NCBI GenBank assembly: GCA_023397215.1
Contig: JAEWUG010000032.1
Coordinates: 8,437-72,436, forward strand
Direction: 5' to 3'
Length of the DNA stretch: 64,000 nucleotides
From: Nanobdellota archaeon
GTDB taxonomy: Archaea; Nanobdellota; Nanobdellia; Pacearchaeales; GW2011-AR1
The position numbers and the translations under genes were made by a program. This document shows, in pieces, positions 43,939 to 53,518 of this stretch. Numbering within the stretch: position 1 is the stretch's first letter; the number at the start of each line of letters is the position of its first letter. Below the pieces are notes generated by a model. It had not been told where the DNA came from, did not search any database, and saw only the letters and a list, made by a program, of their open reading frames with translations.

Positions 43939-45330
43939 TTATTCTTTTTTTAATATTTTTTCTAATTCTTCTTTAGCTAATTTAAAATCAGCTCTTCTTT
44001 GACTTTGTTTCATTACTTGACCAATTAAAAAGTTTAAAGAATTTTCTTGACCTTCTTTGTAATCTTGAACTGCTTTTGGATTTTGTTCTATTACTTTTTG
44101 ACAAATATTTTGAACAGCATCTTCTGCAATTTTAAATATATCTTTTTTTTCTTTAATAGAAAAACTTTTAGGAATAAAATCATTCATTATTTGTTTTGCT
44201 TTTAATGTTGTTAACTCTTTTTTCTCTACTAAATTAATTAACTCAGCTAAATGATTTGGTTTTATATCTATATCTGAGTCATCTAATGTTTTTTTATTAT
44301 AATTTAAAATTCTTAATAATTCTATTGTAATCCAACTTAAATTCTTTTTAACATCTATTCCTTCTTTAGCCAACTCTTCAAAAAATTCAACTAATTCTAA
44401 ATTTTTCATAATTATTTGTGCATCACTTTTTTCAACTTCATAAATCAAAAGAAGTTTCTTTAATTTTTCATCAGGAGTTTCAGGTAATGCTTTTTTTATT
44501 TCTTGAACAAAATCAGAGTTTAATTTCATAATTGGTAAATCTGGATCAGGAATAAATCTATAATCTTGAGCATTTTCTTTTGTTCTCATTCTAATTGTCT
44601 TCCCTTTTGATTCATCATATCTACGAGTTTCTTGTATTATTTTTTCATTATTTTTATTTGCATCTAATTGACGAGAAATTTCATAGTTAATTGCTTTTTG
44701 TATCTTATCTAAAGAATTTAAATTTTTTATTTCAACTCTTTCTCCATATGTTGAAATATTTACATCAACTTTGATTCCGGCATTTTTCTTTATTGCTTTA
44801 ATATAACTTAAACTTAAAATGAAACTTTTTAACCAAGAAATAACTTCATCAACTTTTTTAAAATCTGGAGCTGTGACTACTTCTACTAAAGGTAAACCAC
44901 TTCTATTATAATTAATATGACCATTTTCAGGATTCCATTGTGCAGGATCTTCTTCTAAATGACATTCCCAAATATTTATACCTTTAAAATTACCTTTATA
45001 TGCTGGAAAAGAACAATGTGCTCCAGAAATAGTATTTTGAAATCCTTTAGGTAAATCAGGCCAATTATAATGTTTTCTTTGAAAAATTAAATCTTTTTCT
45101 TCTTCAATTTTACAATTTAATATCAAACTAACTTGAATTAATTTTTTTATTGCTTCCTTATTCACTAACATTGGTTTACTTCCCGGTGTTCCTGTACAAA
45201 TGGGGCAAATATTTGAATTAGGTTCATCAAATTCAAAAGTAGAACATTTACAAAATAATTTTTCTTGAGTATTTAAGTAACAATGAATTTCTAAACCAAT
45301 TTTTAAAGGATGTTGTGTTATTAATTCCAT
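43939..45330 (-). CDS. gatB: Asp/Glu-tRNA amidotransferase subunit B (GatB)
   Basis: 463 residues. Begins with the GatB/E signature KIGLEIHCYLNTQEKLFC, has a zinc site (CKCSTF and CPICTG) and YNRSGLPLVEVVTAPDF. The C-terminal YqeY/tail domain covers about 400-463. With GatA and GatC it amidates Asp-tRNA(Asn); archaea keep it beside GatDE for that purpose. GatA and GatC are not in the window. Confidence 0.95.
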   Translation of the reverse strand: MELITQHPLKIGLEIHCYLNTQEKLFCKCSTFEFDEPNSNICPICTGTPGSKPMLVNKEAIKKLIQVSLILNCKIEEEKDLIFQRKHYNWPDLPKGFQNTISGAHCSFPAYKGNFKGINIWECHLEEDPAQWNPENGHINYNRSGLPLVEVVTAPDFKKVDEVISWLKSFILSLSYIKAIKKNAGIKVDVNISTYGERVEIKNLNSLDKIQKAINYEISRQLDANKNNEKIIQETRRYDESKGKTIRMRTKENAQDYRFIPDPDLPIMKLNSDFVQEIKKALPETPDEKLKKLLLIYEVEKSDAQIIMKNLELVEFFEELAKEGIDVKKNLSWITIELLRILNYNKKTLDDSDIDIKPNHLAELINLVEKKELTTLKAKQIMNDFIPKSFSIKEKKDIFKIAEDAVQNICQKVIEQNPKAVQDYKEGQENSLNFLIGQVMKQSQRRADFKLAKEELEKILKKE

Positions 45331-45397
45331 TATAAAAAAAGTAAATAAGAGTTTTTAAGATTTGTTAAACTATTTTTGGCTTCATTAAAAAATAAAT

Positions 45398-45414
45398 GCC
45401 AAACTAATATTGGC
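45398..45414 (-). terminator. Second hairpin after L12
   Basis: On the minus strand GCCAA, seven-base loop, TTGGC, followed by an AT-rich tract with six T. GCCAAA (45398-45403 on the plus strand) could instead pair with TTTGGC at 45375-45380, so two alternative stems exist. It is likely a backup terminator for the ribosomal operon. Confidence 0.5.
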
Positions 45415-45443
45415 GTCATTTTTTATTTAAATAAAGAAAAGCA

Positions 45444-45469
45444 AAGTACAAGCTAAGTCGGCTTCACTT
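45444..45469 (-). terminator. Hairpin terminator of the L1-L10-L12 operon
   Basis: On the minus strand AAGT-G-AAGC, loop CGACTTA, GCTT-GT-ACTT forms an eight-pair bulged stem, followed by the T-rich tract TGCTTTTCTTTATTT. It starts 33 bases after the L12 stop. Confidence 0.6.
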
Positions 45470-45501
45470 TCTTAAAATAAGATTAGTAATTTAAACTAAT
45501 T

Positions 45502-45789
45502 TTATCCAAATAATGAAGCCAAACCTTCAGCTGCTTCAGCCTTTGGTTCTTCTTTCTTTGGTTCTTCTTTTGGTGCTTCTGTAGGAGCAGAAGAGCTAGC
45601 AGCAGGAGCTGCAATAGAAGCATTAGCTAACTTTTCGTCAATGTTAACACCTTGTAAAGATGCAATAAGAACCTTTACTTTGGATTCGTCAACAGTTACG
45701 CCAGTAGCTGAAATAACTTTTTTTAAGTTATCTTCACTTACTTCTTGCCCTAACTTGTGCAATAAAAGAGCTGCATAAATGTATTCCAT
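45502..45789 (-). CDS. rpl12: Ribosomal protein L12 (P1)
   Basis: 95 residues: an N-terminal helical dimerisation domain (MEYIYAALLLHKLGQEVSED), an Ala/Pro/Glu-rich hinge and the C-terminal LASLFG that recruits translation factors. It is the flexible stalk protein. The usual archaeal C-terminal phenylalanine-rich GLGALF end is varied only slightly. Last gene of the L1-L10-L12 group. Confidence 0.96.
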   Translation of the reverse strand: MEYIYAALLLHKLGQEVSEDNLKKVISATGVTVDESKVKVLIASLQGVNIDEKLANASIAAPAASSSAPTEAPKEEPKKEEPKAEAAEGLASLFG

Positions 45790-45804
45790 TTTTTTTATTT
45801 TTAT

Positions 45805-46605
45805 TTAGTTTGAATTTGATTCATTATTTAATTTTTGTGTATTTAAGCATTGTTGAATTGCTTTTTCATGAATACTTGCTTTTGCTAAAATAAAATCAAT
45901 TGTTTCTGTATTGAAATAACTTAATTCAATTGCAAAAGGTAAAGCTCTTGAAAAAGCATACTCTAAATCTTGAATTGTCTTCTCTTTATCAATTTTAATA
46001 TTATTATAAACTTTACCATTCATATAAGCAGCTATTGGTTCTATTCCTATTTCAAAAGGGATTATTTCTAATTTAGCCATTATTGAAGCTAACTTTTGAT
46101 TTATCTTATCTCCTTTTTTAACTATAACTTTGTCTTGCATAATAGAAATTTTACCACTTTCTACTTTGGGTATAAGACCAACAGCGGATAATGCTGAAAT
46201 ATCTGGACCTGGAACCAAACTAGTTGGACCTGCTTTAACAACAATATCTTCTGGAGCAATATCCCCTTCTTTTGCTTTTGCAGGACTTTTATTTTCAGAT
46301 AATAAATTTGAAATAATAAATGCATCTTCTTCTGAAAATAACATTGCAGTAGAATCTTGAACATAAGGAACTAATTCATGTAATTCTTGAATTCCACAAT
46401 GATCTAATGCAAAATCAATTAAACTTTTTTTTGTAACTTTTATTTTAGCATTTTCTCTTAATTTTTTTTTCAAATCTTGAAATTGTGCAGAAGGTAATCC
46501 TTTTATTGAAACTACCATCACTGTTTTTTTCTTCATTAAATTTGACAAATCTTTTACAAGAGATTTTTTAAATTCGCTAACATGATGAGATTCTTTACCT
46601 TTCAT
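45805..46605 (-). CDS. rpl10: Ribosomal protein L10 (P0)
   Basis: 266 residues. Core HVSEFKKSLVKDLSNLM, VSIKGLPSAQFQDLKKKLRE and the insertion domain GPTSLVPGPDISALSAVGL are present. It anchors L12 dimers to 23S rRNA. The C terminus is shorter than in most archaeal P0 proteins: after the spine helix it ends NTQKLNNESNSN and lacks the stalk-like L12 tail peptide. Confidence 0.94.
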   Translation of the reverse strand: MKGKESHHVSEFKKSLVKDLSNLMKKKTVMVVSIKGLPSAQFQDLKKKLRENAKIKVTKKSLIDFALDHCGIQELHELVPYVQDSTAMLFSEEDAFIISNLLSENKSPAKAKEGDIAPEDIVVKAGPTSLVPGPDISALSAVGLIPKVESGKISIMQDKVIVKKGDKINQKLASIMAKLEIIPFEIGIEPIAAYMNGKVYNNIKIDKEKTIQDLEYAFSRALPFAIELSYFNTETIDFILAKASIHEKAIQQCLNTQKLNNESNSN

Positions 46606-46606
46606 T

Positions 46607-47242
46607 TTATTTTGTTTTATTATCTAAAAATTTAATTGGTTTTGACATTGTCAATTTTACATAAGCATTTTTTATATTTTCTTTTCCTCGAGGTAAATTT
46701 TTTTCTAAACCTATCAATAAAGCTTCTATATTTTCAATTAAATCTTTATCAGACATGTTTTCTTTACCTACAATTAATTTAATACTTGCTTCCTTATTTC
46801 TTACACGAACTAAACTTTTCATTTTTTCTGCTGTTTCTTTTATTGTAGTTTCATCTTCTTTTGAAATGATTCCTCCTTGTGGAGAGGGCATTTTAGCTAA
46901 TGGACCAAACACTCTTCCAAATTTTGAAGCAATTTTACTCATTAAAGGAGGTGTTGCAATAAAAAAATCAAAAGAATTAGCAAGTTTTTTAATATCTTTT
47001 TTATCTTTATATTTTACAAAATCATCTTCTGTTAAACAAGGAATTGTCTTTATTTTCTTTGTTAAAAATGCACAAACTTTTTTTTCAGAAGGATGTGGAA
47101 CTTTTAAGAAAGTGTTTAATGCTTCTTTTCGAACATCATAATAGTGCAAATTCACAATCAGATCTACAGATTGAACAAACTTTCTTTTCTTTTCCTTTCT
47201 TAATTCTTTAAATGCTTCTTGTAATTTGTTTTCTTCAGCCAT
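46607..47242 (-). CDS. rpl1: Ribosomal protein L1
   Basis: 211 residues with two-domain L1 architecture; FGRVFGPLAKMPSPQGGII and KNLPRGKENIKNAYVKLTMS are typical. It binds the L1 stalk of 23S rRNA and, in methanogens and bacteria, represses its own mRNA. The ATG at 47242 is preceded by a 62-base leader with an unusually distant ribosome-site-like GGAGG. Confidence 0.95.
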   Translation of the reverse strand: MAEENKLQEAFKELRKEKKRKFVQSVDLIVNLHYYDVRKEALNTFLKVPHPSEKKVCAFLTKKIKTIPCLTEDDFVKYKDKKDIKKLANSFDFFIATPPLMSKIASKFGRVFGPLAKMPSPQGGIISKEDETTIKETAEKMKSLVRVRNKEASIKLIVGKENMSDKDLIENIEALLIGLEKNLPRGKENIKNAYVKLTMSKPIKFLDNKTK

Positions 47243-47304
47243 ATTATTAATTATCCACGAGAATTATTATTTAATCCTCCTACAAATGTAGTAATAGCGG
47301 AATA
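47243..47304 (-). promoter_or_regulatory. Leader of the L1 operon, possible autoregulatory site
   Basis: TTTAAA at 47327-47332 predicts transcription from about 47304, giving a 62-base leader. It contains GGAGG (47276-47280 on the plus strand as cctcc) 33 bases before the ATG, too far for a normal ribosome site, partly inside a small hairpin CTAC-ATTT-GTAG. A stem TATTATT/AATAATA may close around it. L1 is a known autoregulator in other archaea; whether it binds here is inference. Confidence 0.4.
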
Positions 47305-47344
47305 ATATTTAACAGATTAGAAGCTTTTTAAAGGTTATGCTTAA

Positions 47345-49177
47345 TTATTTTAAAAGTTTAGATAAAGTATCAGATAAGATTTTCCCATTTACAATACCTT
47401 TATATTGATTCATTAAAAGTCCCATATAAGCACTTTTTGAAAGATTTGGTTTTTCTTCAATTAACTTAAGAATATCTTCTTCTAAATTTAAATCATTATT
47501 CTTTTTAGAAATAATTTCTTCTAAATTTTGATTATTTAATAAAGAATAAAGTATATTTTTAACATCATTTGGAGAAATTTCTTCTGGGACTTTTTGAAAG
47601 ATTTGTGTTAAAACATTTAAATTAATTTTTTCTTCAATATTTTTAAGAGGTAAATTCAATCTTTTTGAAAACTCTTTAGGAAAAATTGTTAAACATTTTG
47701 CAATTAGATTATAATGATCACAAATAGATGTTAATGTTTTAAAATCTTCTATTTTATTTTGTTTTAATAATAATTGTATTAATTCTAAATTTAGCCCAAA
47801 CTCTTGTAAATACTTTTTATTTTCTTTTGCTAATTTAGGTAAATTTTTCTTTAAATTATCAATTAAATCTTTTTTTATTCTTAATAATTTTAAATCTGTT
47901 TCAGGATACATTCTAGAAGAGCCAGGCATTGGACGAAGAAATTTTGTAGTTGAATCAGTATTTACTTGTCTTACTTCTTTTGGTACTTCATTAGATAATA
48001 AGGTTATCCTCTTTGAGATGCATGAATAGGCTTCTTTTGCTTGTAAAGCTTCTGCAATAAATAAAATAAATGCATCTTTATTTGTTATTTGAAGTTCTTT
48101 ATTGATATTTAATATTTCTTCATTAGAAAAATTATATTTTCCTAAATTTTCATCAGAATGAATAATTCCTCCAATTTTAGATGTTGGTTTTGCAGAGTCA
48201 CTTAAATCAGTACCTATTCTTTTATTTGGTTGTAATTCTTGTTTTAATAATCCTGAAGCATTTGTTAATTTTAAACCATAAACTTGTTTTTTTTGACCAA
48301 ATCCATTTTTAATTAAATTGCATTTTGTGTTTTGAAAATATTTTGAGAGATCTTTTAATTCATTTAACTTAATTTTTTTAATTAAAGGTCTTAGTTTAAT
48401 TAAGTTTGTTTGTCTTTGAATTTCATTTTCAATTGTTTGAATCATAATTCTAGGATCTTGAAAACCTTTTATTTCAACCCTATTTCCACCCTTTATTGAA
48501 ATATTCAAATCTTGTCTTATTGTTCCAATACCTCTTTTAATTTCACAAGATCTCAAAACTTCACCAATTTTAAGAGCTGCTTCTTTAATTTGTTCTGGAC
48601 TTTTTAAATCAGGGTATGTTGTAATTTCAACTAATGGAAAACCAAGTCTATCTAATTTATATTGTGTTATTGCACTTATTTTTTCAGAATCTAATTTCCT
48701 AGCAGAATCTTCTTCTAATGCAATTGTTTCAATTCTCACAATCCCTTGTGTTGTATTAACATAACCATCATACCCTATTAAAACTGTTCTTTGAAATCCA
48801 GAAGTATTACTACCATCAATAACTGTTTTTCTCATTACTTGAGTTACAGGAAAAATTTTACAGTTAAATAATAATGCAATTTGTATTGCTATTTTTAAAG
48901 AATCTTGATTAATTTCATGAGGAGGTTCTTCATCTAATTCAACTAAACAATTTGTATCATAAACTAAATACTCAAATATTTGTTTTTTTTCATTTTCATA
49001 TAATGCTGCAGAATCAATCTTTCCTGTTTCTCCAACTACTGGATTTAATTTTCTCTTTACTTTAAATATAGGTTCATCATTTCTTAAAATAGTAGGACAA
49101 TTACAAAATAATTTATTTGTATTTAACTGTTGATGAATTTCTAAACCTGCTTTTAATCCAATTTTTTCATAATCCAT
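47345..49177 (-). CDS. gatE: Glu-tRNA(Gln) amidotransferase subunit E (GatE)
   Basis: 610 residues, the archaeal-specific tRNA-binding and kinase half of GatDE. It begins DYEKIGLKAGLEIHQQLNTN, with CNCPTILRNDEP, and carries EEPPHEINQDSLKIA and RLGFPLVEITTYPDL. The AspRS-like insertion (about 270-400) is specific to GatE against GatB. The tail domain ends it. GatD, which supplies ammonia from glutamine, is not in the window. The substrate tRNA-Gln is at 11178-11250. Confidence 0.95.
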   Translation of the reverse strand: MDYEKIGLKAGLEIHQQLNTNKLFCNCPTILRNDEPIFKVKRKLNPVVGETGKIDSAALYENEKKQIFEYLVYDTNCLVELDEEPPHEINQDSLKIAIQIALLFNCKIFPVTQVMRKTVIDGSNTSGFQRTVLIGYDGYVNTTQGIVRIETIALEEDSARKLDSEKISAITQYKLDRLGFPLVEITTYPDLKSPEQIKEAALKIGEVLRSCEIKRGIGTIRQDLNISIKGGNRVEIKGFQDPRIMIQTIENEIQRQTNLIKLRPLIKKIKLNELKDLSKYFQNTKCNLIKNGFGQKKQVYGLKLTNASGLLKQELQPNKRIGTDLSDSAKPTSKIGGIIHSDENLGKYNFSNEEILNINKELQITNKDAFILFIAEALQAKEAYSCISKRITLLSNEVPKEVRQVNTDSTTKFLRPMPGSSRMYPETDLKLLRIKKDLIDNLKKNLPKLAKENKKYLQEFGLNLELIQLLLKQNKIEDFKTLTSICDHYNLIAKCLTIFPKEFSKRLNLPLKNIEEKINLNVLTQIFQKVPEEISPNDVKNILYSLLNNQNLEEIISKKNNDLNLEEDILKLIEEKPNLSKSAYMGLLMNQYKGIVNGKILSDTLSKLLK

Positions 49178-49262
49178 ATTATACTTAAAATGTTTAATAT
49201 TTTAAATGTTTTTAAGGCAACTTTCCCAAAAGATTTATAAATTAATATTGATATTTGATAGT

Positions 49263-49652
49263 ATGGTTGCAAAAGTTATTGAAGCTACTGAAATGAGAAA
49301 TGGAACATATATTCTTATCGACGGTGTAACACATCAAGTAAAAAAGTTTGATGTTTCTAAAACAGGAAAACATGGTCATGCAAAAGTTCGATTTGAAGCT
49401 ATTTCAATAACAAATGGTAAAAAGAAAGTTCAAGTTGTTCCAGGACATGATAAATTTGAAGTTCCTATGATTGAAAAAAGAGAAGGTCAAGTATTAAGTA
49501 TTCATGGGGAAATGGCTAGTATTATGGATAATCAATCTTTTGAAAATTTAGAATTGCCTATTTCTGAAGAAGTAAAAGAAACTATTAATGAAGGTTGTAG
49601 TGTTGAATATTGGAATGTTGAAGGCGATAAATTAATTAAGAAAGTAATGTAA
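49263..49652 (+). CDS. eif5a: Translation factor aIF5A
   Basis: 129 residues from the ATG at 49263, chosen because a TATA box (atttataaatta) lies about 25 bases upstream and residues before it have no homology. The loop SKTGKHGHAKVRFE contains the lysine that becomes hypusine or deoxyhypusine. Two beta-barrel domains follow. It helps ribosomes through difficult peptide bonds. Confidence 0.95.
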   Translation: MVAKVIEATEMRNGTYILIDGVTHQVKKFDVSKTGKHGHAKVRFEAISITNGKKKVQVVPGHDKFEVPMIEKREGQVLSIHGEMASIMDNQSFENLELPISEEVKETINEGCSVEYWNVEGDKLIKKVM

Positions 49653-49671
49653 AAATTCTAAAATATTATTA

Positions 49672-49962
49672 TTACCAAGATATTGTTTTTGGTTCTCTTT
49701 TAACATACTGAAATTCTTCTTGTAATTCATATATTTCAATACTTGTTTCAACTTGATCATCAAAATATCTTAATTGATATTCTCTGTTATTTTCTGGATT
49801 AAAAAATTCAATTATCATTTCATTAGTATCCTTATGAGCAATGAATAAATAATGGGAATCTATTATCATTTTTTTATCATTTATAAAAATAAAATCATTA
49901 TTTTTTAATTCTTTAATTGGCTTACTCATTTTTGTAATTTTTAATTCACCTACCATAAACAA
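49672..49962 (-). CDS. Hypothetical 96-residue beta-rich protein
   Basis: Soluble protein with KPIKELKNNDFIFINDKKMI at the start and mostly strands thereafter, reminiscent of a small SH3/KOW-like barrel as in EF-P/eIF5A N-terminal domains, but without the modified-lysine loop. The start may be the second methionine (MVGELK). It is six bases downstream of the pseudo-cyclase gene and so probably cotranscribed with it. Function unknown. Confidence 0.55.
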   Translation of the reverse strand: MFMVGELKITKMSKPIKELKNNDFIFINDKKMIIDSHYLFIAHKDTNEMIIEFFNPENNREYQLRYFDDQVETSIEIYELQEEFQYVKREPKTISW

Positions 49963-49968
49963 ATATAA

Positions 49969-52029
49969 TTAAACTCGATTTAATAAATCTTTTAGTTTTT
50001 CTTGATTTTTAGATTTATCTTTTAATTCTTCTAATTTATAAAAATCTTTTCCTTGAAATGTTAATCTTTGTTCTTTTTTTATTTCTCCTAAGTTTTTTCT
50101 CCGCATTTTTGATGTTAATAAAACATCTTGTTTAGATAAAGTAGATGTCTTTTGAGCTAAACTAATTGTATCTTCTATTGTTGTATACTCTAGAATATTT
50201 TGTTTTCTTAATGAAACTAAATCACCATTATTAACACCAATACCAAAGTCTATTTTATTTGAATGTGTTTTATTAAATTCGTTTAATAATCTTAATAATT
50301 TTAAACTAGAAGATAAGGCTAAAGAATCATTATTAAATGTTTTTGTAATTAAAGGTGAAAAAATTAAGTTAATAAAATTCTCTTTAGAGTCTATAGCTAC
50401 CTTACCCTCTGTTGAATCTTTGATTATTTGATTTAATTGTTCTAATGTAGATTCACCAAGGTTTTCTAAATTTTTTAGATGAATAGATATTATTGTAGAC
50501 ATAATTTTATCTGCATTTAGAACTAAACTAGACTTTGCAATATAAGCTGTTGAATTAGGTGTTAATTTAATAATTCCTTCATTATCTTTTTTTTGTTGAT
50601 TTTCTCTTTTTAGTGGTTTAGTTAATATAAACCATTTTTTGATTTTATTAAAAAAGTGTTCATTAGAATCAGATTTCATTTTTTTATTTGAATCTTTTTT
50701 AATAGAACTGCCACCTTTAGAAATCTTATACCTAAAATAAAAGATTAATCCCACAATTAAAATTATTAATAATATCCATAAAAAAGAAAAATTTAAATTT
50801 ATCCAGGATACTTTATTTTCATCTTTAATATCAATAGCATTTCCTGTTAAAAAAGCTGAACGTTGTATTGTTTCTCCATTATTAGAATCTATTGCAATAT
50901 CATACTCTCCGTCAGGTGCATAAAGAGTATATGTTTTTTGTTCTCCTTGTTTTAAAGAAATATCTAATTTTTTTATTTCTCCTCCAATTGACAAATTTAA
51001 AATATTATTATAAGGAGAATTACCATTATTTTTTATAATTAAGGTACTTCCTTCGAAAAAATAATCTAATTTAGGTAATTCTTTTATTTCAAAATTTGCT
51101 TCTTTAGAGAGTAAATTTTCATAAGCACTATATACCTTCCAAATACCTGCTGAAGAATTTGAACTTGTATTAATTTCGAAAAATTCATTGGATTGGATAT
51201 TATAAGAAAAAGATTCTTTTGTTGGTGATTCTAATGTAACTAAAATTTCATTGTTAATATTATTATTTGTTTGATCTAAAAGCGAAGGATAAATTCTTAT
51301 TTGCTCTTCTGGATTTATTTCATTTTTTGAGATGCTTATTTCTAATTTAGTGGGTTTTTGATTTATATAAAACTCTAATTGAATATTATCTTGGTTTAAA
51401 ATAGAAGAATTTTTATCTAAGTCATAAATTTTTATGTTCAATTTATGATTCCCAAATTTTTGGTTTTCTACAATATTTATTTTTAATTGCGAAATCCCCT
51501 GAATAATTTCTCCTTTAGTTGAATAAAAGTTAGAAGTTTCATAAAAACCATTTAAAAGTTCATTATTCATTTTATTTGCTTGAATATCTAAGATTATTTC
51601 TTCACCAGGATTATATTTTTGTTTATTTAATTTAACATTTAAATCTAATTTTTCAGTGATTTTGAATTCTTTTGTTTTTGCTTGTAGTGAATTTATTGAA
51701 GCTATAATTTTACATGTTCCAACAATCTCTTGAAGATTATTTATTTCTAAATCTTCTTTTGTTAAAGTTTTATAAGGTATAGAATAATACTGATCTCTAT
51801 CTTTAGAAAAAGCCCTTGCAGAAATTCTCAATAAATTATAATTTTGGTTATTACAAACAAGATCTATATTCAAATTTCCTTCATCAGAACCTCTAATTCC
51901 TTCTAATGAAACATATAATTTATCACCCAAATTATAAACTTCTTCAGGTTCACTAATTGTTAATTGAGCTAATGAAAAATTAATTAAAAAAATAAGACTT
52001 AAGAATGTAAATATTAATTTGTATTTCAT
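49969..52029 (-). CDS. Receptor-like membrane protein with degenerate nucleotidyl-cyclase domain
   Basis: 686 residues. A signal peptide (KLIFTFLSLIFLINFSLA) leads to about 390 exported residues of repeated Ig-like/MG2-type strands (for example KLNKQKYNPGEEIILDIQAN). A membrane helix spans about 412-433. The cytoplasmic part (about 500-660) follows the class III cyclase pattern: FGIGVNNGDLVSL near 595, then YTTIEDTISLAQKTSTL matching Y-T-x-I-G-D-T-V-N-x-A-x-x-L. The metal-binding aspartates seem absent: the first site reads IISIHLKNL. It may act as a nucleotide sensor or protein-binding module. Confidence 0.65.
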   Translation of the reverse strand: MKYKLIFTFLSLIFLINFSLAQLTISEPEEVYNLGDKLYVSLEGIRGSDEGNLNIDLVCNNQNYNLLRISARAFSKDRDQYYSIPYKTLTKEDLEINNLQEIVGTCKIIASINSLQAKTKEFKITEKLDLNVKLNKQKYNPGEEIILDIQANKMNNELLNGFYETSNFYSTKGEIIQGISQLKINIVENQKFGNHKLNIKIYDLDKNSSILNQDNIQLEFYINQKPTKLEISISKNEINPEEQIRIYPSLLDQTNNNINNEILVTLESPTKESFSYNIQSNEFFEINTSSNSSAGIWKVYSAYENLLSKEANFEIKELPKLDYFFEGSTLIIKNNGNSPYNNILNLSIGGEIKKLDISLKQGEQKTYTLYAPDGEYDIAIDSNNGETIQRSAFLTGNAIDIKDENKVSWINLNFSFLWILLIILIVGLIFYFRYKISKGGSSIKKDSNKKMKSDSNEHFFNKIKKWFILTKPLKRENQQKKDNEGIIKLTPNSTAYIAKSSLVLNADKIMSTIISIHLKNLENLGESTLEQLNQIIKDSTEGKVAIDSKENFINLIFSPLITKTFNNDSLALSSSLKLLRLLNEFNKTHSNKIDFGIGVNNGDLVSLRKQNILEYTTIEDTISLAQKTSTLSKQDVLLTSKMRRKNLGEIKKEQRLTFQGKDFYKLEELKDKSKNQEKLKDLLNRV

Positions 52030-52080
52030 AATATAATTGATTAAAAATAGTATTTAAACATTATTAAAATAAAGAATAAA

Positions 52081-53481
52081 TTAACCTTTAATCACTGCTA
52101 AAGGAACTAATTTTGCTATCTTCTTTGAAAGATTTAACTTATCACAAACATTTACTACTTCTTCAATATCTTTATATGCTTCGGGGGCTTCATCAATAAT
52201 ATCTTTAATAGAATTTGTTTTTAATTGAATATTTTTTTTATTTAAATCATTTAAAATTTTTTGTGGACTTAAAATTTGTTTTGCTTTGGTTCTACTTAAA
52301 ACTCTTCCAGCACCGTGAGCTGTTGTAGAAAAAGAAAGTTCTTCACTTTTATTGGTTCCTACTAAAATATATGACGCAGTTCCCATTGATCCGGGGATTA
52401 TAACTGGTTGACCTGTATTTTGATATTTAAATGGTAATTTTTTTGATGGGCCAAAACTTCTAGTTGCACCTTTTCTATGAATACAAACAGTTTTAATTTG
52501 ATTATTTATTTTATGTTCTTCAAATTTAGCAATATTATGACAAATATCATAAAGTAAAACATTTTTAGAATTTGGAAACTCGGCTTGTAAAATTTCTCTA
52601 ATTTTATGCATAATTATTTGTCTATTTGCAAATGCAAAATTTACTGCACAATTCATTGCAGAAAGATAATCTTTAGCTAATTTTGAATCTAATTCTGCAT
52701 AAGCTAATTGTTTATCTTTTAATTCTGGATTTTGCATTTTTTGAATATAATCTGAAGCAATTTGATGGCCTAATCCTCTAGAGCCACAATGGATCATAAT
52801 ACAGATGTTATCTTTTTCTAAATCAAAAACATTTGCAATTTTAGAATCAAATATTTCTGAGATTTTTTGAATTTCAATAAAGTGATTACCAGAACCTAAT
52901 GTTCCTAATTGAGGTTTCCCTCTTTTTTTTGCTCTTAATGAAACTTTAGAAGGATCTGCATTTTTTATTTTTCCATTTTCTTCACAATATTCCAAATCTT
53001 GTGCTATTCCAAATCCTTTTTTGATAGCATATTCTGCACCATAAACCAAATAATTATCAAGTTCTTTTTCATCTAATTTTAAATTATGTTCTTGACCTAA
53101 CCCTGATGGGATTTTATTGTAAATTTGATTTAGAATTTCTTGTTTTTTTAATAAAAATTCTTTTTCTTTAATGTTTGTTAATAAAACTCTAACACCACAA
53201 TTAATATCAAAACCTACTCCTCCAGGAGAAACAATACCTTTTTCTAAATCAAAAGCAGCAACACCACCAATACAAAAACCATAACCTTCATGAATATCGG
53301 GCATTGCAAGAGAATAATTAATTATTCCAGGTAATTTTGAAACATTAACTACTTGATTTAAACTATTATCTTCTTTAATTTTATCTAAAATTTTTTTTGA
53401 TGCAAATATCCTACAAGGTACATTCATATCATCTTGTTTTTCTATTTCCCAAATAAAGTCATTAATTTTTGTTATATTCAT
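52081..53481 (-). CDS. rtcB: RNA ligase RtcB
   Basis: GTP-dependent 3'-phosphate RNA ligase that joins tRNA exons after EndA. 466 residues with GVGFDINCGVRVLLTN (metal Cys), LGTLGSGNHFIEIQ, IMIHCGSRGLGHQIASDY and AHGAGRVLSRTKAKQI around the guanylylated histidine. No intein interrupts the gene. The partner archease is 37 bases upstream on the same strand. Confidence 0.97.
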   Translation of the reverse strand: MNITKINDFIWEIEKQDDMNVPCRIFASKKILDKIKEDNSLNQVVNVSKLPGIINYSLAMPDIHEGYGFCIGGVAAFDLEKGIVSPGGVGFDINCGVRVLLTNIKEKEFLLKKQEILNQIYNKIPSGLGQEHNLKLDEKELDNYLVYGAEYAIKKGFGIAQDLEYCEENGKIKNADPSKVSLRAKKRGKPQLGTLGSGNHFIEIQKISEIFDSKIANVFDLEKDNICIMIHCGSRGLGHQIASDYIQKMQNPELKDKQLAYAELDSKLAKDYLSAMNCAVNFAFANRQIIMHKIREILQAEFPNSKNVLLYDICHNIAKFEEHKINNQIKTVCIHRKGATRSFGPSKKLPFKYQNTGQPVIIPGSMGTASYILVGTNKSEELSFSTTAHGAGRVLSRTKAKQILSPQKILNDLNKKNIQLKTNSIKDIIDEAPEAYKDIEEVVNVCDKLNLSKKIAKLVPLAVIKG

Positions 53482-53518
53482 TTTATTTTAAAGAAAAAAG
53501 ATTATATAAGGTTGATTA

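Noticed and set aside
49206..49262. N-terminal extension of aIF5A
   Set aside because: The promoter spacing and family homology both begin at the ATG at 49263.
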